Assembly: GCF_013753875.1 (NCBI RefSeq)
Contig: NZ_SMDS01000018.1
Coordinates: 186,001-250,000 of the forward strand
From: Candidatus Pantoea persica
GTDB lineage: Bacteria; Pseudomonadota; Gammaproteobacteria; Enterobacterales; Enterobacteriaceae
DNA length: 64,000 nucleotides
Direction: 5' to 3'
In this document: positions 11,122-22,005 of the stretch, piece after piece
Layout of the letters: the number at the start of each line of letters is the position of its first letter
Numbering within the stretch: the stretch's first letter is position 1
Notes under the pieces: model-generated
What the model saw: the letters and a program-made list of their open reading frames with translations, nothing else
Database searches by the model: none
What the model was told of the DNA's origin: nothing
Position numbers and translations under genes: made by a program

Positions 11122-11905
11122 TCAGCCTATCTGCACCGACAGCATACTGATGGCGCCCATTTCAATCCTGTCTACCGGCATGCTCACCGCCTCGCCGGGC
11201 TGACGTGCGCCCAGCACGTAGAGCAGCGGCAGATAGTGCTCCGGCGTTGGGTTGGACAGCGAGGCTGTCTGGGTACTGCATAACCTCTGTCAGCGGATGC
11301 GCGTCAGGTTCTCCCTGATAATTCAGGTTATCCCGCACGAACTGATTGAAGCGCTGTGCCCAGGGCCAGGGTTCCACGGTTTCATCCCATCGCACTTTGC
11401 GCAGATTATGCACCACGTTGCCGCTGGCGACGATCATTACGCCGCTGTTGCGCAGTGCCGCCAGCTTTTTGCCCTGCTCGACGTGCCAGGCGGGCGGCTG
11501 CGTCGCGTCGATGCTAATCTGCACCACCGGAACATCGGCGTCGGGATACATTTTGATCAGCACGCCCCACGAGCTGTGATCGAACCCCCATTCATTATCG
11601 AAGCGCACCGGCACCGGCTCCAGCGCCTCGGCGATCTGCTGCGCCAGCGCAGGCGATCCCGGCACGGGATAGCGCGTATCGAACAGCGCCTGCGGAAAGC
11701 CGTCGAAATCGTGAATGGTACGCGGATTCGTCATCGCCGTGACCGCTGTTCCCTGCGTATACCAGTGGGCGGATATGGCGACAATGGCGCGCGGGCGCGA
11801 TGCGCTCAGCTGATGCCAGGCCTGGGTATAACGATTCTCTTCCAGCACGTTCATTGGACTGCCGTAGCCCAGAAAAGCGCTGGCGCGACTGTCTGCATGG
11901 CTCAT
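11122..11905 (-). pseudogene. ygiD: 4,5-DOPA dioxygenase extradiol YgiD, frameshifted near the C-terminus
   Basis: The first ~220 codons read as an intact LigB-type dioxygenase: FLGYGSPMNVLE, IVAISAHWYTQG, FDHSSWGVLIKMYPDADVPV and MIVASGNVVHNLR, including the metal-binding His residues. Near 11265 a one-base change shifts the frame. The true C-terminus (LSNPTPEHYLPLLYVLG through GAISMLSVQIG, stop at 11122) is preserved in another frame and contains the conserved PEHYLPLL segment with an active-site His. As sequenced the protein ends in about 30 unrelated residues, so activity is doubtful. YgiD opens the ring of catechols such as L-DOPA. Confidence 0.85.
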
Positions 11906-12091
11906 CCTCAAAAAAACTCACTATCTGAGCACCATACTCCCTTTCTGCCGGGTAAAAACGCGCATAACACTGATTGATATTATCAGTAAATTTGAACAAT
12001 ACTGACCTGACACTTCTTTACCAAATATAACTCGACGTTTCGTAAGGTTATCGCTGGCTTTATGTGAATTATTATCACTAAGGAGTTTGCG

Positions 12092-12853
12092 ATGTCGGTA
12101 CCTTTGCTGCTTACCGTGCTGGCGAGTGGCGCCACCTTTATCGGCGCGATTGCAGGCGTGCTGGGTTCAGAAGCCGTCCAACCGGATGTGGCGTTTGCGC
12201 TGGGCTTTGCGGCAGGCATTATGCTGCTGATTTCGCTGATGGAGATGCTGCCCACCGCGCTGCATACCCCCGGCACGCCGCCCATTCTCGGCTACGGCAT
12301 GTTTATGCTGGGGCTGCTCGGCTACTTCACGCTGGATCGTTTGCTGCCGCACCATCACCCGCAGGATTTGATGATGACGCAGCGCAACCCGGCCAAGCTG
12401 CGCCGGACGGCGATTTTACTGACGCTGGGCATCAGCCTGCATAACTTTCCCGAAGGTATCGCCACCTTTGTCACGGCCAGCAGCTATATGGGGCTGGGCA
12501 TCACGCTGGCGGTGGCGATTCACAATATTCCCGAAGGCCTGCCGGTAGCGGGTCCGATGTATGCCACCACCGGCTCGAGGAGCAAGGTGCTGTTCTGGAC
12601 CTGCGTTTCCAGCATGGCGGAGATTCTTCGTGGTCTGCTGGCGTTTATGCTGCTTGACCCGATGATGTCACCGGTGGTTATCGCCGCGGTGATGGCGGCT
12701 GTCGCAGGCATTATGGTGGCGCTGTCAGTGGATGAGCTGATGCCGCTGGCGCGCGAGATCGATCCACATAACAACCCAAGCTATAGCGTGCTGTGTGGCA
12801 TGACGGTAATGGGCGCGAGCCTGGCGCTGTTGCAGGTCAGCGACATCGGCTAA
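12092..12853 (+). CDS. zupT: Zinc transporter ZupT (ZIP family)
   Basis: A 253-residue inner-membrane ZIP transporter (E. coli 257) with eight predicted membrane segments. The metal-site signatures are in TM4 ([10 protein letters not shown]) and TM5 ([14 protein letters not shown]), with [11 protein letters not shown] later. The His-rich loop HHHPQD is short. ZupT imports Zn and, more weakly, Fe, Mn and Co. A TAAGGAG site precedes the ATG. It converges on ribB with a shared terminator. Confidence 0.95.
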   Translation: MSVPLLLTVLASGATFIGAIAGVLGSEAVQPDVAFALGFAAGIMLLISLMEMLPTALHTPGTPPILGYGMFMLGLLGYFTLDRLLPHHHPQDLMMTQRNPAKLRRTAILLTLGISLHNFPEGIATFVTASSYMGLGITLAVAIHNIPEGLPVAGPMYATTGSRSKVLFWTCVSSMAEILRGLLAFMLLDPMMSPVVIAAVMAAVAGIMVALSVDELMPLAREIDPHNNPSYSVLCGMTVMGASLALLQVSDIG

Positions 12854-12872
12854 CCCGCCTGCCGCTGAAAAC

Positions 12873-12898
12873 AAAACGGGCCGCTAAGCGGCCCGTTT
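12873..12898. terminator. Bidirectional terminator between zupT and ribB
   Basis: AAACGGGCCGC-TAA-GCGGCCCGTTT gives a long perfect stem with A and T flanks, able to terminate both convergent genes. Confidence 0.85.
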
Positions 12899-12919
12899 CT
12901 CATTGGTCTGCGGTGCAGC

Positions 12920-13576
12920 TTAGCTCGCCTGACGTGTTTCATGCTCGCGGCGATACGCGACCAGATCTTCGATGGTAACAACCGGCATATTGTTGGCTTT
13001 GGCGAAGGTGATGGCTTCCGGCGCGTGCGCCATGGTGCCATCATCGTTGGTTAGTTCGCACAGTACGCCTGTTGGCTTAAAGCCCGCTAGTGTCACCAGG
13101 TCGATGGTCGCTTCAGTATGGCCGCCGCGCGTCAGTACGCCGCCGTCGCGCGCGCGCAGCGGGAAGACGTGGCCCGGGCGGTTTAGATCGCTCGGCTTCG
13201 CGTCGTCGGCAATCGCCGCGCGGATAGTGGTAATGCGATCTTGCGCGGACACGCCTGTAGTCACCCCTTCGGCAGCTTCGATGGTCACTGTAAAGCCGGT
13301 GCCGTAGGAGCTGGTGTTGTTCTCCACCATCATCGGCAGCTCAAGCTGCTGACGGCGCTCTTCGGTGAGGCAGAGGCAGACAATGCCGCTACCGTGGCGA
13401 ATGGTCAGCGCCATCTGCTCAACAGTCATGGTTTCCGCAGCGAAGATCATATCGCTTTCGTTTTCGCGGTTTTCATCGTCAAGCACCATCACGCCGCGTC
13501 CCTCACGGAGCGCAGCGACTGCACGTTCTACACGCTGTTCCGGCGTGCCAAATTCAGAAAGAAGCGTCTGATTCAT
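12920..13576 (-). CDS. ribB: 3,4-dihydroxy-2-butanone-4-phosphate synthase
   Basis: A 218-residue RibB (E. coli 217) that makes the four-carbon unit of riboflavin from ribulose 5-phosphate. The acidic active-site loop [16 protein letters not shown] is present, followed by [19 protein letters not shown] and [11 protein letters not shown] with the catalytic His. It is a stand-alone enzyme without a GTP cyclohydrolase II domain. An FMN riboswitch lies 110 bases upstream and probably shuts it off when FMN is plentiful. Confidence 0.97.
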   Translation of the reverse strand: MNQTLLSEFGTPEQRVERAVAALREGRGVMVLDDENRENESDMIFAAETMTVEQMALTIRHGSGIVCLCLTEERRQQLELPMMVENNTSSYGTGFTVTIEAAEGVTTGVSAQDRITTIRAAIADDAKPSDLNRPGHVFPLRARDGGVLTRGGHTEATIDLVTLAGFKPTGVLCELTNDDGTMAHAPEAITFAKANNMPVVTIEDLVAYRREHETRQAS

Positions 13577-13686
13577 GGTAATAAAGCCTTATTAAAATAT
13601 ATGAGTTACCAGAATCAGGGCGAGCTTAGGAGTTATGTCTTCAAGACATGTCAATAACGCGAAGCGGGCGCAGCCCGGCAGATGTC

Positions 13687-13832
13687 GTTACCCTCTCCCA
13701 TCCGGACTTTAACCGTCGGCCCCGGAATTACACCGGATCTGCTGACCTTCCCGTTGCCGGGAAGCGCTCGCGGGCTTTCAGCTGCTGCTGATTTACCGCC
13801 GGTGGGGAATTTCGCCCCGCCCTGAGAATAAG
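13687..13832 (-). promoter_or_regulatory. FMN riboswitch (RFN element) of ribB
   Basis: Reading on the minus strand, the conserved RFN pieces appear in order: TCAGGGCGGGG, CCCCACCGGCGGTAAAT, GTCAGCAGATCCGGTG, AATTCCGGGGCCGACGG and AGTCCGGATGGGAGAGGGTAA. This is the family's six-stem FMN-binding core. In enterobacteria it represses ribB when FMN binds. Confidence 0.96.
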
Positions 13833-13839
13833 CAAAATC

Positions 13840-13868
13840 ACTATAACGCCATTCCTCAGGCCGGGCAA
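13840..13868 (-). promoter_or_regulatory. Sigma-70 promoter of ribB
   Basis: TTGCCC and TATAGT are separated by 17 bases on the minus strand, and the -10 lies just before the RFN element, where the ribB leader RNA should start. Confidence 0.65.
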
Positions 13869-14160
13869 TCATCAAAACCGCAAATGCTTTTGCATTTCAG
13901 GCGGTAAAAAAATAGCCGTAAACAACGACACTGGCGCGAAAAGCGACGCGCGTCAGGCCAGCCGGCAGGCGACGACAGCAGAGAGGATCGCCTTTACTAC
14001 TGGTCCGGTTCCGGTTCAATGGCGCATTCCTGCGCGCCGCACAGGTTTTGCGTTTCCTGCCGTGTCGATTCGGATTTAACCTTTTCGTTTCAGGCATTAC
14101 ACTTAACACATCTCAGGCATCCACCCCGCTGTCACCAGCAACCCGAAACCAGGAATCATC

Positions 14161-14466
14161 ATGATCGACACGAAAAAAATTGAACAACTTGCGCGTCAGG
14201 TGCACGAAGCTATGCCGAAAGGGATTCGTGAATTTAGCGACGATGTCGAAAAGAAAATTCGCCAGGTTCTGCAGGCGCAGCTGACGCGTATGGATTTGGT
14301 GAGTCGCGAAGAGTTTGACGTGCAGACGCAGGTGCTGCTGCGCACCCGTGAAAAGCTGGCCGCGCTGGAACAGCGTCTTGCGCAGCTGGAAAGCCAGCAG
14401 CCTGCCGCACTGGCCCCGGCCGTCGTAACTTCCGATCCCGCGGGCAAAATCGATACCCCGCAGTAA
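14161..14466 (+). CDS. ubiK: Ubiquinone biosynthesis accessory factor UbiK
   Basis: A 101-residue BMFP-family protein (older name YqiC). The N-terminal amphipathic part ([17 protein letters not shown]) is followed by a coiled coil around [20 protein letters not shown] and a Pro/Ala tail. UbiK partners UbiJ in the cytosolic complex that carries ubiquinone precursors. It sits between ribB and hldE, as in E. coli. About 290 bases upstream contain no gene, only a hairpin AAATGCTTTTGCATTT near 13880. Confidence 0.93.
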   Translation: MIDTKKIEQLARQVHEAMPKGIREFSDDVEKKIRQVLQAQLTRMDLVSREEFDVQTQVLLRTREKLAALEQRLAQLESQQPAALAPAVVTSDPAGKIDTPQ

Positions 14467-14504
14467 GGCGCTGATGGCGGGCGCGCCAGGCGACCGCTGC
14501 AGGA

Positions 14505-15929
14505 TTACTCGCCGCGAATAGTTTTGATGATATTGGTGGTCGAGATACCGTCCTCGAAGTTAAGCACCCGGACATCCCCGCCGTTCGCCCACACCTCTTT
14601 GCTGCCTGCGATATCTTCCGGCTTGTAGTCGCCGCCCTTCACCAGCAGATCGGGCAGTACGCCGGCAATCAGACGCTGCGGCGTATCCTCTTCAAACGCC
14701 ACCACCCAGTCCACCGCCTCCAGCGCGCCCAGCACGATCATGCGGTTAACCAGCGGATTGACCGGACGGCTACTGCCTTTCAGGCGCTTCGTCGAGGCGT
14801 CGCTGTTGACCGCCACAATCAGGCGATCGCCCAGCTTGCGCGCGTTGGCGAGATAAGAGACGTGGCCCACATGCAGAATGTCGAACACGCCGTTGGTCAT
14901 CACCACTTTCTCGCCGCGCTTGCGCGCTTGCTCGACCGCGATTTTCAGCTGCGCTTCGTTCATTATGCCGAAGCCCTCATCCGGACGCGCATGAATCGCA
15001 TTCTCCAGCTCAACCGGGCTGACGGTCGAGGTGCCCAGTTTGCCGACCACCACGCCTGCCGCCGCGTTCGCCATAAAGCAGGCCTCTTCGAGCGAGTCGC
15101 CCGCCGCCAGCGTCGCCGCCAGCACGCCAATCACGGTATCGCCCGCGCCGGTGACGTCGAACACCTCCTGCGCCTGTGTCGGCAGATGCAGCGGCGCCTT
15201 GCCGGGCTGCAGCAGCGTCATGCCGTTTTCGGAACGGGTCACCAGCAGCGCGGAGAGTTCGTAATCCGCCACCAGCTGCATGCCGCGGCTGACGATCTCC
15301 TCTTCGTTTTTGCACTCGCCGACCACCGCTTCAAACTCCGACAGGTTGGGCGTCAGCAGCGTCGCGCCGCGGTAGCGCTCAAAGTCAGTGCCTTTGGGAT
15401 CGATCAGCACCGGCACGCCAACGTCGCGCGCCAGACGGATCATGCTCTGTACGCTGGAGAGCGCGCCTTTGGCGTAGTCGGACAGCACCAGCGCGCCGGC
15501 GGCGGCCAGCGACTGACGCATGCGCTGATGGATCGGCTCCGGGTCCACCTGCTCAAACCCCTCTTCAAAATCGATGCGGATCAGCTGCTGATTGCGCGAC
15601 AGCACGCGCAGTTTCGTAATGGTGGGATGAGTGTCGACCGCCACGAAGTCACACTGGACGTTCACATTCTTCAGCGTTTCGCCCAGCACGCGCACCGCAT
15701 CATCTTCCCCGGTCAGGCCGATAAGCCGCGAAGAGGCGCCCAGCGCTGCAATATTCATCGCCACGTTTGCCGCGCCGCCCGGACGCTCTTCGATGGCGTC
15801 TACTTTGACCACCGGCACCGGCGCTTCGGGAGAGATACGGCTGGTTGGGCCATACCAGTAGCGATCTAACATCACGTCGCCTACGACCAGCACCGAAGCA
15901 CGGTCGAACGCGGGCAAAGTAACTTTCAT
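14505..15929 (-). CDS. hldE: Bifunctional heptose 7-phosphate kinase / heptose 1-phosphate adenylyltransferase
   Basis: A 474-residue HldE (E. coli 477). The N-terminal ribokinase-type domain (about 1-315) has [15 protein letters not shown] and the anion-hole [11 protein letters not shown]. The C-terminal nucleotidyltransferase domain has [16 protein letters not shown] with the HxGH motif and [11 protein letters not shown]. It supplies ADP-heptose for the LPS inner core. It is the last gene of the ygiF-glnE-hldE operon. Confidence 0.97.
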   Translation of the reverse strand: MKVTLPAFDRASVLVVGDVMLDRYWYGPTSRISPEAPVPVVKVDAIEERPGGAANVAMNIAALGASSRLIGLTGEDDAVRVLGETLKNVNVQCDFVAVDTHPTITKLRVLSRNQQLIRIDFEEGFEQVDPEPIHQRMRQSLAAAGALVLSDYAKGALSSVQSMIRLARDVGVPVLIDPKGTDFERYRGATLLTPNLSEFEAVVGECKNEEEIVSRGMQLVADYELSALLVTRSENGMTLLQPGKAPLHLPTQAQEVFDVTGAGDTVIGVLAATLAAGDSLEEACFMANAAAGVVVGKLGTSTVSPVELENAIHARPDEGFGIMNEAQLKIAVEQARKRGEKVVMTNGVFDILHVGHVSYLANARKLGDRLIVAVNSDASTKRLKGSSRPVNPLVNRMIVLGALEAVDWVVAFEEDTPQRLIAGVLPDLLVKGGDYKPEDIAGSKEVWANGGDVRVLNFEDGISTTNIIKTIRGE

Positions 15930-16004
15930 TCCAGGGACTCCAGACTGCAGTAAAAATAGTGCGTGGATGATAGCACAGATGCGATCCGCACCATCAACCG
16001 GCGC

Positions 16005-18845
16005 TTAAGGTGTCAGCGGCGACGCCAGCCAGCGCTGCCAGCTTGCGGTGACGATTTGCCGCTCCGCGGCAAAGGCGTCTGGCTCCACATGGCCGGGCAG
16101 CGCCTGCAGCGACAGGTGGTGCAGCGCGTCGCGCAGCGTCACATAGGCGCGCGTCAGCGCCTCCGGCTCCGCCATTTTGTCATAACGCGCCGCCAGCTCG
16201 AAAATGCGCACATTGTCCGACCAGCGCGTCAGATCCGGCTGCTCGGCGGCGTAGCGTAAGACAAGATATTGCGCGATGAATTCAATATCGGTAATGCCGC
16301 CCTCGTCGCTTTTCAGGTCCCAGCGCCCTTTATGCTTGTTGCTGAGATGGGCGCGCATCTTCTCGCGCATCTCGCGCACCTCTTTTTGCAGCACTTCAGG
16401 AGGGCGCGGCAGGCAGAGGATGGCGCGGCGAATCGCATTAAAGCGTCCGGCCAGCGCCTCATCGCCAAACACCACGCGGGCGCGCACCAGCGCCTGATGT
16501 TCCCAGGTCCAGGCTTCATGGCGCTGATAGTCGTCAAAGGCGTCGAAGGTGCTCACCAGCATGCCCGCCGCGCCGAAAGGCCGCAGCCGCGCATCCACCT
16601 TATAGAGGATGCCCGAGGCGGTGCGCGTGCTGAAAAGATGCATGATGCGCTGCGCCAGACGCAGATAGAACTGGCGGCCGTCAATGCTGCGCTCGCCGTC
16701 CGTCATCGCGTCCGCCGGGCAGTCGTGCAGAAACACCAGATCGAGATCGGAGCTGTAGCCCAGCTCCCAGCCGCCCAGCTTGCCGTAGCCCAGCACGGCA
16801 AAGCCGCGCTCGCTGCTCTCCCGCAGATGGCCGGGGCGGCCGTAGCGCTGCACCATCATCAGCCACGCCTGCTGCACCACCGACTCGATAATCGCTTCCG
16901 CCAGCCAGGTTAAGTGATCGCTCACTTTCATTACCGGCAGCGTGCCTGCAATATCGGCGGCGGCAATACGCAGCTGCTGCGCCTGCTTAAACTGGCGTAC
17001 CGCCTCCAGCTGCTGCTCTTCATCGTCGGCAGGAATGCGTATCAGGTACTGGCGCAGCTCGTCGCGGTAGGCGTCGGTGGCAGTGGGCTGATAGAGCGTG
17101 GCGGGATCGAGCAGCTCATCCAGCAGAAGCGGATAGCGCGCCAGCTGGCTGGCGATCATTGGCGAGGCCGCGCACAGGCGGATCAGATGCCGCAGCGCGC
17201 CGGGGTATTCGGTGAGCAGCTCCAGGTAGGTGCTGCGCGTCAGCACCCCCAGCAGCAGGGGAACAAGGCGGCTGAAGGTCACGGCGGCGTCGTCGCGCTG
17301 GTATACCTCGCTCAGCAGCCGCGGCATCAGCTGATCGATCGCCAGCCTGCCGCGCGGACCGATGGTTCGGCGGCTAATATCCTGACGGAAATCCTCCAGC
17401 GCGCGGTGCAGCGTCTGGCGCGCCTCATCGCCCAGCTGCGGCACCAGCGCCGCCAGCTCGCCATCCTCCAGTGGGTCCCGCCACATGCTGTTGAACCCCG
17501 CCAGATCAGGCCGATCGCTGATTTCCGGGATCTCTTCGCCGATCAGCTCGTCAAACACGGCGCGCACCGCGGTCATATGCATCTCCAGCCGCGCCGTTAA
17601 GGCGGGAAAGCTTTCCATCTCCATCGCCCAGGATAGACGTGCCCGATCGAGCGGATCGGCTGGCAGCGTCTGGGTCTGCTCGTCGGCGATGCTTTGCAGC
17701 AGGTTTTCCAGACGACGCAGAAAAAGGTAGGCCGCGCGTAGCGTTTCAACCTGTTCCGACGTTAGCAGCCCCAGCTCGCCGATGGCCACCAGGGTCGGCA
17801 GCAGCGCGCGTTGCTGTAGCGAGCGCTCACGTCCGCCGCGGATCAGCTGAAACACCTGCACGATAAATTCGGTTTCGCGGATGCCGCCCGCGCCCAGCTT
17901 GATGTTGTTGGTCAGGCCCTGTCGGCGCACTTCGCGCGCAATCATGTTTTTCATATTGCGCAGCGACTGGATCACGCTGAAGTCAATATAGCGGCGATAG
18001 ATAAACGGACGCAGCATCTGCTGCAGCTCTTGACTCCAGCGCCCCTGAGCGTCGCCCACTAGGCGCGCCTTCACCATCGCGTAGCGCTCCCAGTCGCGCC
18101 CCTGCTCCTGATAGTAGTCCTCCAGCGCGGCGAAGCTGAGCACCAGCGGGCCGCTGTCGCCGAAAGGACGCAGGCGCATATCGACGCGGTAGACGAAGCC
18201 GTCCATGGTGGGCTGGTCCAGCACTTTAATCAGCAGCTGTCCCATGCGCGTAAAGAACTGCACGTTATCCAGCTCGCGACGGCCGCCGCGCGTGACGCCG
18301 TTTTCCGGCCACGCGAAAATCAGATCGATATCAGAAGAGAAGTTCAGCTCGCCGCCGCCCAGTTTGCCCATGCCGAGGATCAGCATCGGCTGCGGCTCGC
18401 CCGCGCTGTTGCAGGGCGTGCCGAAATCGCAGCAGCAATCCTGATAGACCCAGTCGCGGGCACGGCCGATCAGCACTTCCGCCAGCAGGCTGAGCTGTTG
18501 CAGGCTCTGCTCCGTGCTGGCCTGATGCAGGCACTGCATCCATGCCACCCGCACCAGCATGCGCCGACGGAAAAGGCGCAGCACGCGCATCAGCGCCGTC
18601 TCGCTGTCGACGCCCGCGATATCGGCGTCGAGCCAGCGCGCGTAGTGCTCTGATTCGTCCGGCTGCGGCGGCTGCTCCTGCATTGCCTGCCACCATTCCG
18701 GGTGGCGCTGCAGGTTGTCGGCAATAAACTCACTGAACGCCAGCGCGGCGCGCTGTGCGTCGGTCAGGGCGTCTGCGGCGACGCCAAGGCGTTCGGCCAC
18801 CCTGGCCGCCTGCGCCTGTAATTCAGCGGGTAACGGAGACAGCAT
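16005..18845 (-). CDS. glnE: Glutamine synthetase adenylyltransferase / deadenylase
   Basis: A 946-residue protein (E. coli 946) with two nucleotidyltransferase domains. The N-terminal deadenylase has [20 protein letters not shown] and the C-terminal adenylylase has [20 protein letters not shown], both with the metal-binding DxD. Between them lies the helical PII-sensing region, and GlnE accessory segments such as [19 protein letters not shown] are visible. It sets the adenylylation state of glutamine synthetase under PII control. It lies 22 bases after ygiF and 75 before hldE. Confidence 0.97.
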   Translation of the reverse strand: MLSPLPAELQAQAARVAERLGVAADALTDAQRAALAFSEFIADNLQRHPEWWQAMQEQPPQPDESEHYARWLDADIAGVDSETALMRVLRLFRRRMLVRVAWMQCLHQASTEQSLQQLSLLAEVLIGRARDWVYQDCCCDFGTPCNSAGEPQPMLILGMGKLGGGELNFSSDIDLIFAWPENGVTRGGRRELDNVQFFTRMGQLLIKVLDQPTMDGFVYRVDMRLRPFGDSGPLVLSFAALEDYYQEQGRDWERYAMVKARLVGDAQGRWSQELQQMLRPFIYRRYIDFSVIQSLRNMKNMIAREVRRQGLTNNIKLGAGGIRETEFIVQVFQLIRGGRERSLQQRALLPTLVAIGELGLLTSEQVETLRAAYLFLRRLENLLQSIADEQTQTLPADPLDRARLSWAMEMESFPALTARLEMHMTAVRAVFDELIGEEIPEISDRPDLAGFNSMWRDPLEDGELAALVPQLGDEARQTLHRALEDFRQDISRRTIGPRGRLAIDQLMPRLLSEVYQRDDAAVTFSRLVPLLLGVLTRSTYLELLTEYPGALRHLIRLCAASPMIASQLARYPLLLDELLDPATLYQPTATDAYRDELRQYLIRIPADDEEQQLEAVRQFKQAQQLRIAAADIAGTLPVMKVSDHLTWLAEAIIESVVQQAWLMMVQRYGRPGHLRESSERGFAVLGYGKLGGWELGYSSDLDLVFLHDCPADAMTDGERSIDGRQFYLRLAQRIMHLFSTRTASGILYKVDARLRPFGAAGMLVSTFDAFDDYQRHEAWTWEHQALVRARVVFGDEALAGRFNAIRRAILCLPRPPEVLQKEVREMREKMRAHLSNKHKGRWDLKSDEGGITDIEFIAQYLVLRYAAEQPDLTRWSDNVRIFELAARYDKMAEPEALTRAYVTLRDALHHLSLQALPGHVEPDAFAAERQIVTASWQRWLASPLTP

Positions 18846-18867
18846 CTTCTCTCCCTGATGGGTTTGC

Positions 18868-20178
18868 CTAGCGCGGCGTGCTGCTGTTGAGCCAGAAGGC
18901 GGGCTGGCGGATCGCCTGGCCCGCGAGCGATTTCAGCCAGTGATCCTGATTCTGCGCAATCGCCTGCTGCAGCTGCTGCCAGGGCGCCAGCCAGATAGTG
19001 ACCGCCTTCGGCGCATAGGCGCCCGCCAGCAGATGCACCGCCAGTAGCTGACGCGACAGACGCGTAGCTTTGTCGTGATACTCATTGGCCTGTTGTACAT
19101 CGCCGAAGGTCTCTTTGAGATCGGCGGCGATGCGGCTCAGCATAATGTCGCTGAAGCGCTTGAACGAGCCGTCGAGCTTCGCCTGACCTCTGGCGTCGAT
19201 CCAGCGGCGCCACTGCGCTTCCACCAACCAGAGAGTAAGCGCTAACTGGGTTTTGACAGCGAGCGGCGAGAAACTCAGCGCCTGTGCATCTTTTACCGGC
19301 TCCGCCAGCAGCTCTTCCAGCGCCGTCAGCTTTTGGCGCAGATCGCTGCTGGCCTTGCGGGGCACCAGCGCGCCAAACAGCGAAAACGCCTGGCGCAGCG
19401 CTTCCAGCGCCTCGACGACGCTGTGCTGCGCGCTGGCGTCGCCGCGCAGCCACACCTCTTCATGGTACTGCCAGTAGCTAAGCGTGCTCGACATCGCCGC
19501 GATCATGCCCTCCTCCACCGTGGCCTTCGGCGCTGCCTTCAGCAGCGGGAAGGGACGCAGCGGACGCGCCGGGTTGCCCTGCGCCAGCTGATAGCCGCGC
19601 GCCGCCTTGCTCAGGCTGCCCAGACGCAGGCCGCCCATGGCGATCAGCTGCGCGGCGAAGGTCATCATGTCGCTGCGCTGGCCGCTCTTCAGCTCCAGCT
19701 CAACTTCGAACAGATCCTCGCTCAGCGTTTCGGTGGCGACCGCGCCGCGGTCAAACACGACTTCGACTTTGCTCTCTCCCACCTGCACCAGCCAGGTTTC
19801 GCGCTGGAAGTGGGTGCTAAACAGCGGCTGCAGGCGCTGCTGCAGCGCCGCGACATCGGTGCCCTGCGGCCATACCTCGTCGGGCAGGCGCGCAATATCC
19901 AGCTTCGCTTCCGTCAGATCGATGTTATATTCCGCCCGCTGATGCAGACCGCCGAGGGTTTTCCTGGCGGTTTTCAGCGTCATCTCATAATGACCATCCA
20001 CGCCGCGAATGCGCAGGCCCATGTCCCAGCGGCGCAGCTGGTTGTCGTCGGTTTCAAAATAGGTGTTGCTCAGCGCGCGCGCAGCCTGATGCTGATGCGG
20101 AAACGCGGTAAGAGTCTGCGCCAGCTTGCTGGCGGCGTCAGGCGTGGCAATGAACTTTAGTTCGGTTTCGATGGTCAT
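18868..20178 (-). CDS. ygiF: Inorganic triphosphatase YgiF (CYTH-CHAD)
   Basis: A 436-residue protein with an N-terminal CYTH tunnel domain (IETELKF, an ExExK motif; later [10 protein letters not shown] and [14 protein letters not shown] [10 protein letters not shown]) and a C-terminal CHAD domain of basic helices. E. coli YgiF hydrolyses inorganic triphosphate. The start at 20178 (MTIETELKF) matches homologues better than the ATG five codons earlier. The gene ends in TAG, one of only two clearly intact genes in this window to do so. It heads the operon with glnE and hldE. Confidence 0.93.
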   Translation of the reverse strand: MTIETELKFIATPDAASKLAQTLTAFPHQHQAARALSNTYFETDDNQLRRWDMGLRIRGVDGHYEMTLKTARKTLGGLHQRAEYNIDLTEAKLDIARLPDEVWPQGTDVAALQQRLQPLFSTHFQRETWLVQVGESKVEVVFDRGAVATETLSEDLFEVELELKSGQRSDMMTFAAQLIAMGGLRLGSLSKAARGYQLAQGNPARPLRPFPLLKAAPKATVEEGMIAAMSSTLSYWQYHEEVWLRGDASAQHSVVEALEALRQAFSLFGALVPRKASSDLRQKLTALEELLAEPVKDAQALSFSPLAVKTQLALTLWLVEAQWRRWIDARGQAKLDGSFKRFSDIMLSRIAADLKETFGDVQQANEYHDKATRLSRQLLAVHLLAGAYAPKAVTIWLAPWQQLQQAIAQNQDHWLKSLAGQAIRQPAFWLNSSTPR

Positions 20179-20350
20179 AGTATTTTTATTCAATACGACG
20201 CTGTTGGCACTTACGAGGATTCACTGGCGAAGAGTAATGCACAGAAGGCACGCTGTCTCTGCTTTCTTTGCGCTTTCGCGGCCAAATTTATGCGAGGCGG
20301 TTCCAGACTGTGCCGGTAAATTTACAGACCCCAAGCTAAAACGACATCGA

Positions 20351-20821
20351 ATGAAAAAATCGTAATCGCAGGCCTTACTTTGCTGGCTCTCAGCACGTTC
20401 GCCCCCACTCATGCAGACGAAAAGCGCTATATCTCCGACGAATTATCCACTTGGATTCGCAGCGGACCGGGCGATCAGTATCGCCTGCTCGGCAAGCTGA
20501 ACGCGGGCGAAAGAAGTGCAGCTGCTTCAGACCAATGCCGACACCAACTATGGCCAGATCCGCGATGCGGAAGGCCGCACCGTCTGGCTCCCGCTGTCGC
20601 AGCTGAGCGCCGAACCCAGTCTGCGCACTCGCGTGCCGCAGCTGGAGCAGCAGGTTAACGATCTTACCTGCCAAGCTCGGCAATATCGACAACAGCTGGA
20701 ACCAGCGCACCGCGGAAATGCAGAACAAAGTCGCTAACAGCGACAGCTGTGATCAACGGGCTGAAAGAAGAGAACCAGAAGCTGAAGAACGAGTTGATTG
20801 TGGCGCAGAAAAAGGTCAGTG
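20351..20821 (+). pseudogene. ygiM: ygiM, 5' part (SH3-domain membrane protein), frameshifted and interrupted by the Mu-like element
   Basis: The segments IVIAGLTLLAL (signal), DEKRYISDELSTWIRSGPGD (SH3b), EVQLLQTNADTNYGQIRDAE, LPLSQLSAEPSLRTRVPQLE and VINGLKEENQKLKNELIVAQ reconstruct YgiM up to AQKKVS, where the element begins. At least four single-base indels split them: in the A-run after the ATG, near 20512, near 20670 and near 20745. The 3' part lies beyond the element at 29443. YgiM is an inner-membrane SH3b protein of poorly known function. The gene is dead twice over, by insertion and by drift. Confidence 0.92.
20816..20821. repeat. Target-site duplication, left copy (TCAGTG)
   Basis: TCAGTG directly precedes the first base of the Mu-like element and is repeated exactly after its last base. 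The host codons GTC AGT G resume as CC GCC AAC on the far side. Confidence 0.88.
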
Positions 20822-20864
20822 TGATGCGGCGTGCGATATTTGAAGCCAAAACGTGCGATAAATG
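20822..20864 (-). repeat. Right terminal inverted repeat of the Mu-like element
   Basis: A 43-bp sequence starting TGATGCGGCGTGCGATATTT and ending ACGTGCGATAAATG. About 33 of 43 positions match the other end in inverted orientation by eye. It is the likely transposase binding site. Confidence 0.88.
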
Positions 20865-20906
20865 ACGGGCTACTTTTGTTTCCATCAGTGCAAAGAAATT
20901 ACACTG

Positions 20907-21254
20907 TTATTTTTCATCAAAGCCATTTTGGCCTGTTCGAGCATTCCGGTTAACTGGACAATATTTGTAGATGCTGGCCAGCGAAACGCCATACAGTAAT
21001 GCCAGCTGTTTTCTGTTATGGCCGGACTCAAGTAATTTTTTAGCCTGCTGTTGCTGTGCAGAAGATAATGCGCAAGGGTCTACCGCCAATACGTCCCCTG
21101 CTTCTCGCTGCGGCCAGACCTGCCTGGGTTGATTCACCGCGCCCGTCGGGGCGGTGCCTATCAGTCCTATCACCGATGATTTAGAGCCTCGTACCGGACG
21201 GGGGCCGCGCTCGACCTCAATGGTCTCCGGGCCGTGTACATAGGGATCGCTCAT
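20907..21254 (-). pseudogene. In-frame fusion: tail sheath protein N-terminus joined to DNA-invertase C-terminus
   Basis: The 115-residue reading starts as a Mu-type tail sheath (gpL): VERGPRPVRGSKSSVIGLIG then TAPTGAVNQP. From about residue 60 it becomes a resolvase/invertase helix-turn-helix tail (ALSSAQQQQAKKLLESGH, RKQLALLYGVSLASIYKY), as at the end of Gin, Pin and Hin. The junction lies between about 21068 and 21116. In phage Mu these genes are separated by the whole tail module and the invertible G region, so a deletion of many kilobases joined them in frame. The start overlaps the upstream gene by ATGA. Neither parent function can survive. Confidence 0.88.
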
Positions 21255-21541
21255 GCTTTTTCTCCTTCCGTGCTCGGGCTGTCTGTTTTCTGCTTGCCCG
21301 CCTTCTCTGTCGACGAGGGGGTGGCGGCAGGCCGGGATGTCACCGGACGCGCCGCCGGTTCAAGGTAGACCGGTTGCGCATCCAGGCGCGTCAGATAACC
21401 AAGACACACCAGTGTCTGGGTGTACTCATGATCTTCCGGCATTTTCACTTCCCGCCCCGGCCAGAGCAGGACTTCCTGCAGCACCTCGCCGGTACGCAGG
21501 GTGACGCCACTGGGTGGGCCGTCATAACGAAACAGGGCCAT
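21251..21541 (-). CDS. Small phage protein at the Mu gp38 position
   Basis: A 96-residue protein between the gp37 homologue and the sheath start. It begins MALFRYDGPPSGVTLRTGEV and contains WPGREVKMPEDHEYTQTLV, then a low-complexity Pro/Thr/Ser tail. Its position matches Mu gp38, but I do not recognise the family with certainty. It is open from start to stop and overlaps the sheath start by four bases. Confidence 0.65.
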   Translation of the reverse strand: MALFRYDGPPSGVTLRTGEVLQEVLLWPGREVKMPEDHEYTQTLVCLGYLTRLDAQPVYLEPAARPVTSRPAATPSSTEKAGKQKTDSPSTEGEKA

Positions 21542-21543
21542 CT

Positions 21544-22005
21544 TTATTGCTCCTCACGGGTTATATGGGTTAATGGGGGATTGTCTTCGGGGCGGTCGCC
21601 CTGGATAAAGACCGTCACGGTCTCAACGGTGAGCGCGTATTGCCACAGCCCCTCGGTCTGCCCCAAAAAGACCTCCTCGACCAGCCAGATATCACGCTGG
21701 CAGTCGGGTGGCCGCCAGCCGCCCAGACACTGGCGCACCTGATCAAGTACCGCCACCGCGCCACCTTTGCCGTTAAGCTGCCTCACCACCACCGTGGTGG
21801 TCAGTCTGACGGTCTGCGGCTGAATAACCCCCCCGATATCCTGCGTCTGGCCAAAGCGGGATTTGCCGTAGCTGACCAGCACCGCCCCGTGCGGATGATT
21901 CAGGCGAAACTGCTCAGGCCGTTCGGGGAAAAAATCCACATGCAGCCCCGGCAGCTGAAGGCGCAGTCGTTCAACCACCGCGCTCAGCAGGGTAAGGGTA
22001 TCCAT
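21544..22005 (-). CDS. Phage Mu gp37-like protein (DUF1834)
   Basis: A 153-residue protein with the gp37-type features LDQVRQCLGGWRPPDC, IWLVEEVFLGQTEGLWQYAL and TVTVFIQG. The family lies between gp36 and the tail sheath and probably helps join head and tail. It is one of the few unbroken genes of the element. It abuts the gp36 homologue with a one-base overlap. Confidence 0.78.
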   Translation of the reverse strand: MDTLTLLSAVVERLRLQLPGLHVDFFPERPEQFRLNHPHGAVLVSYGKSRFGQTQDIGGVIQPQTVRLTTTVVVRQLNGKGGAVAVLDQVRQCLGGWRPPDCQRDIWLVEEVFLGQTEGLWQYALTVETVTVFIQGDRPEDNPPLTHITREEQ

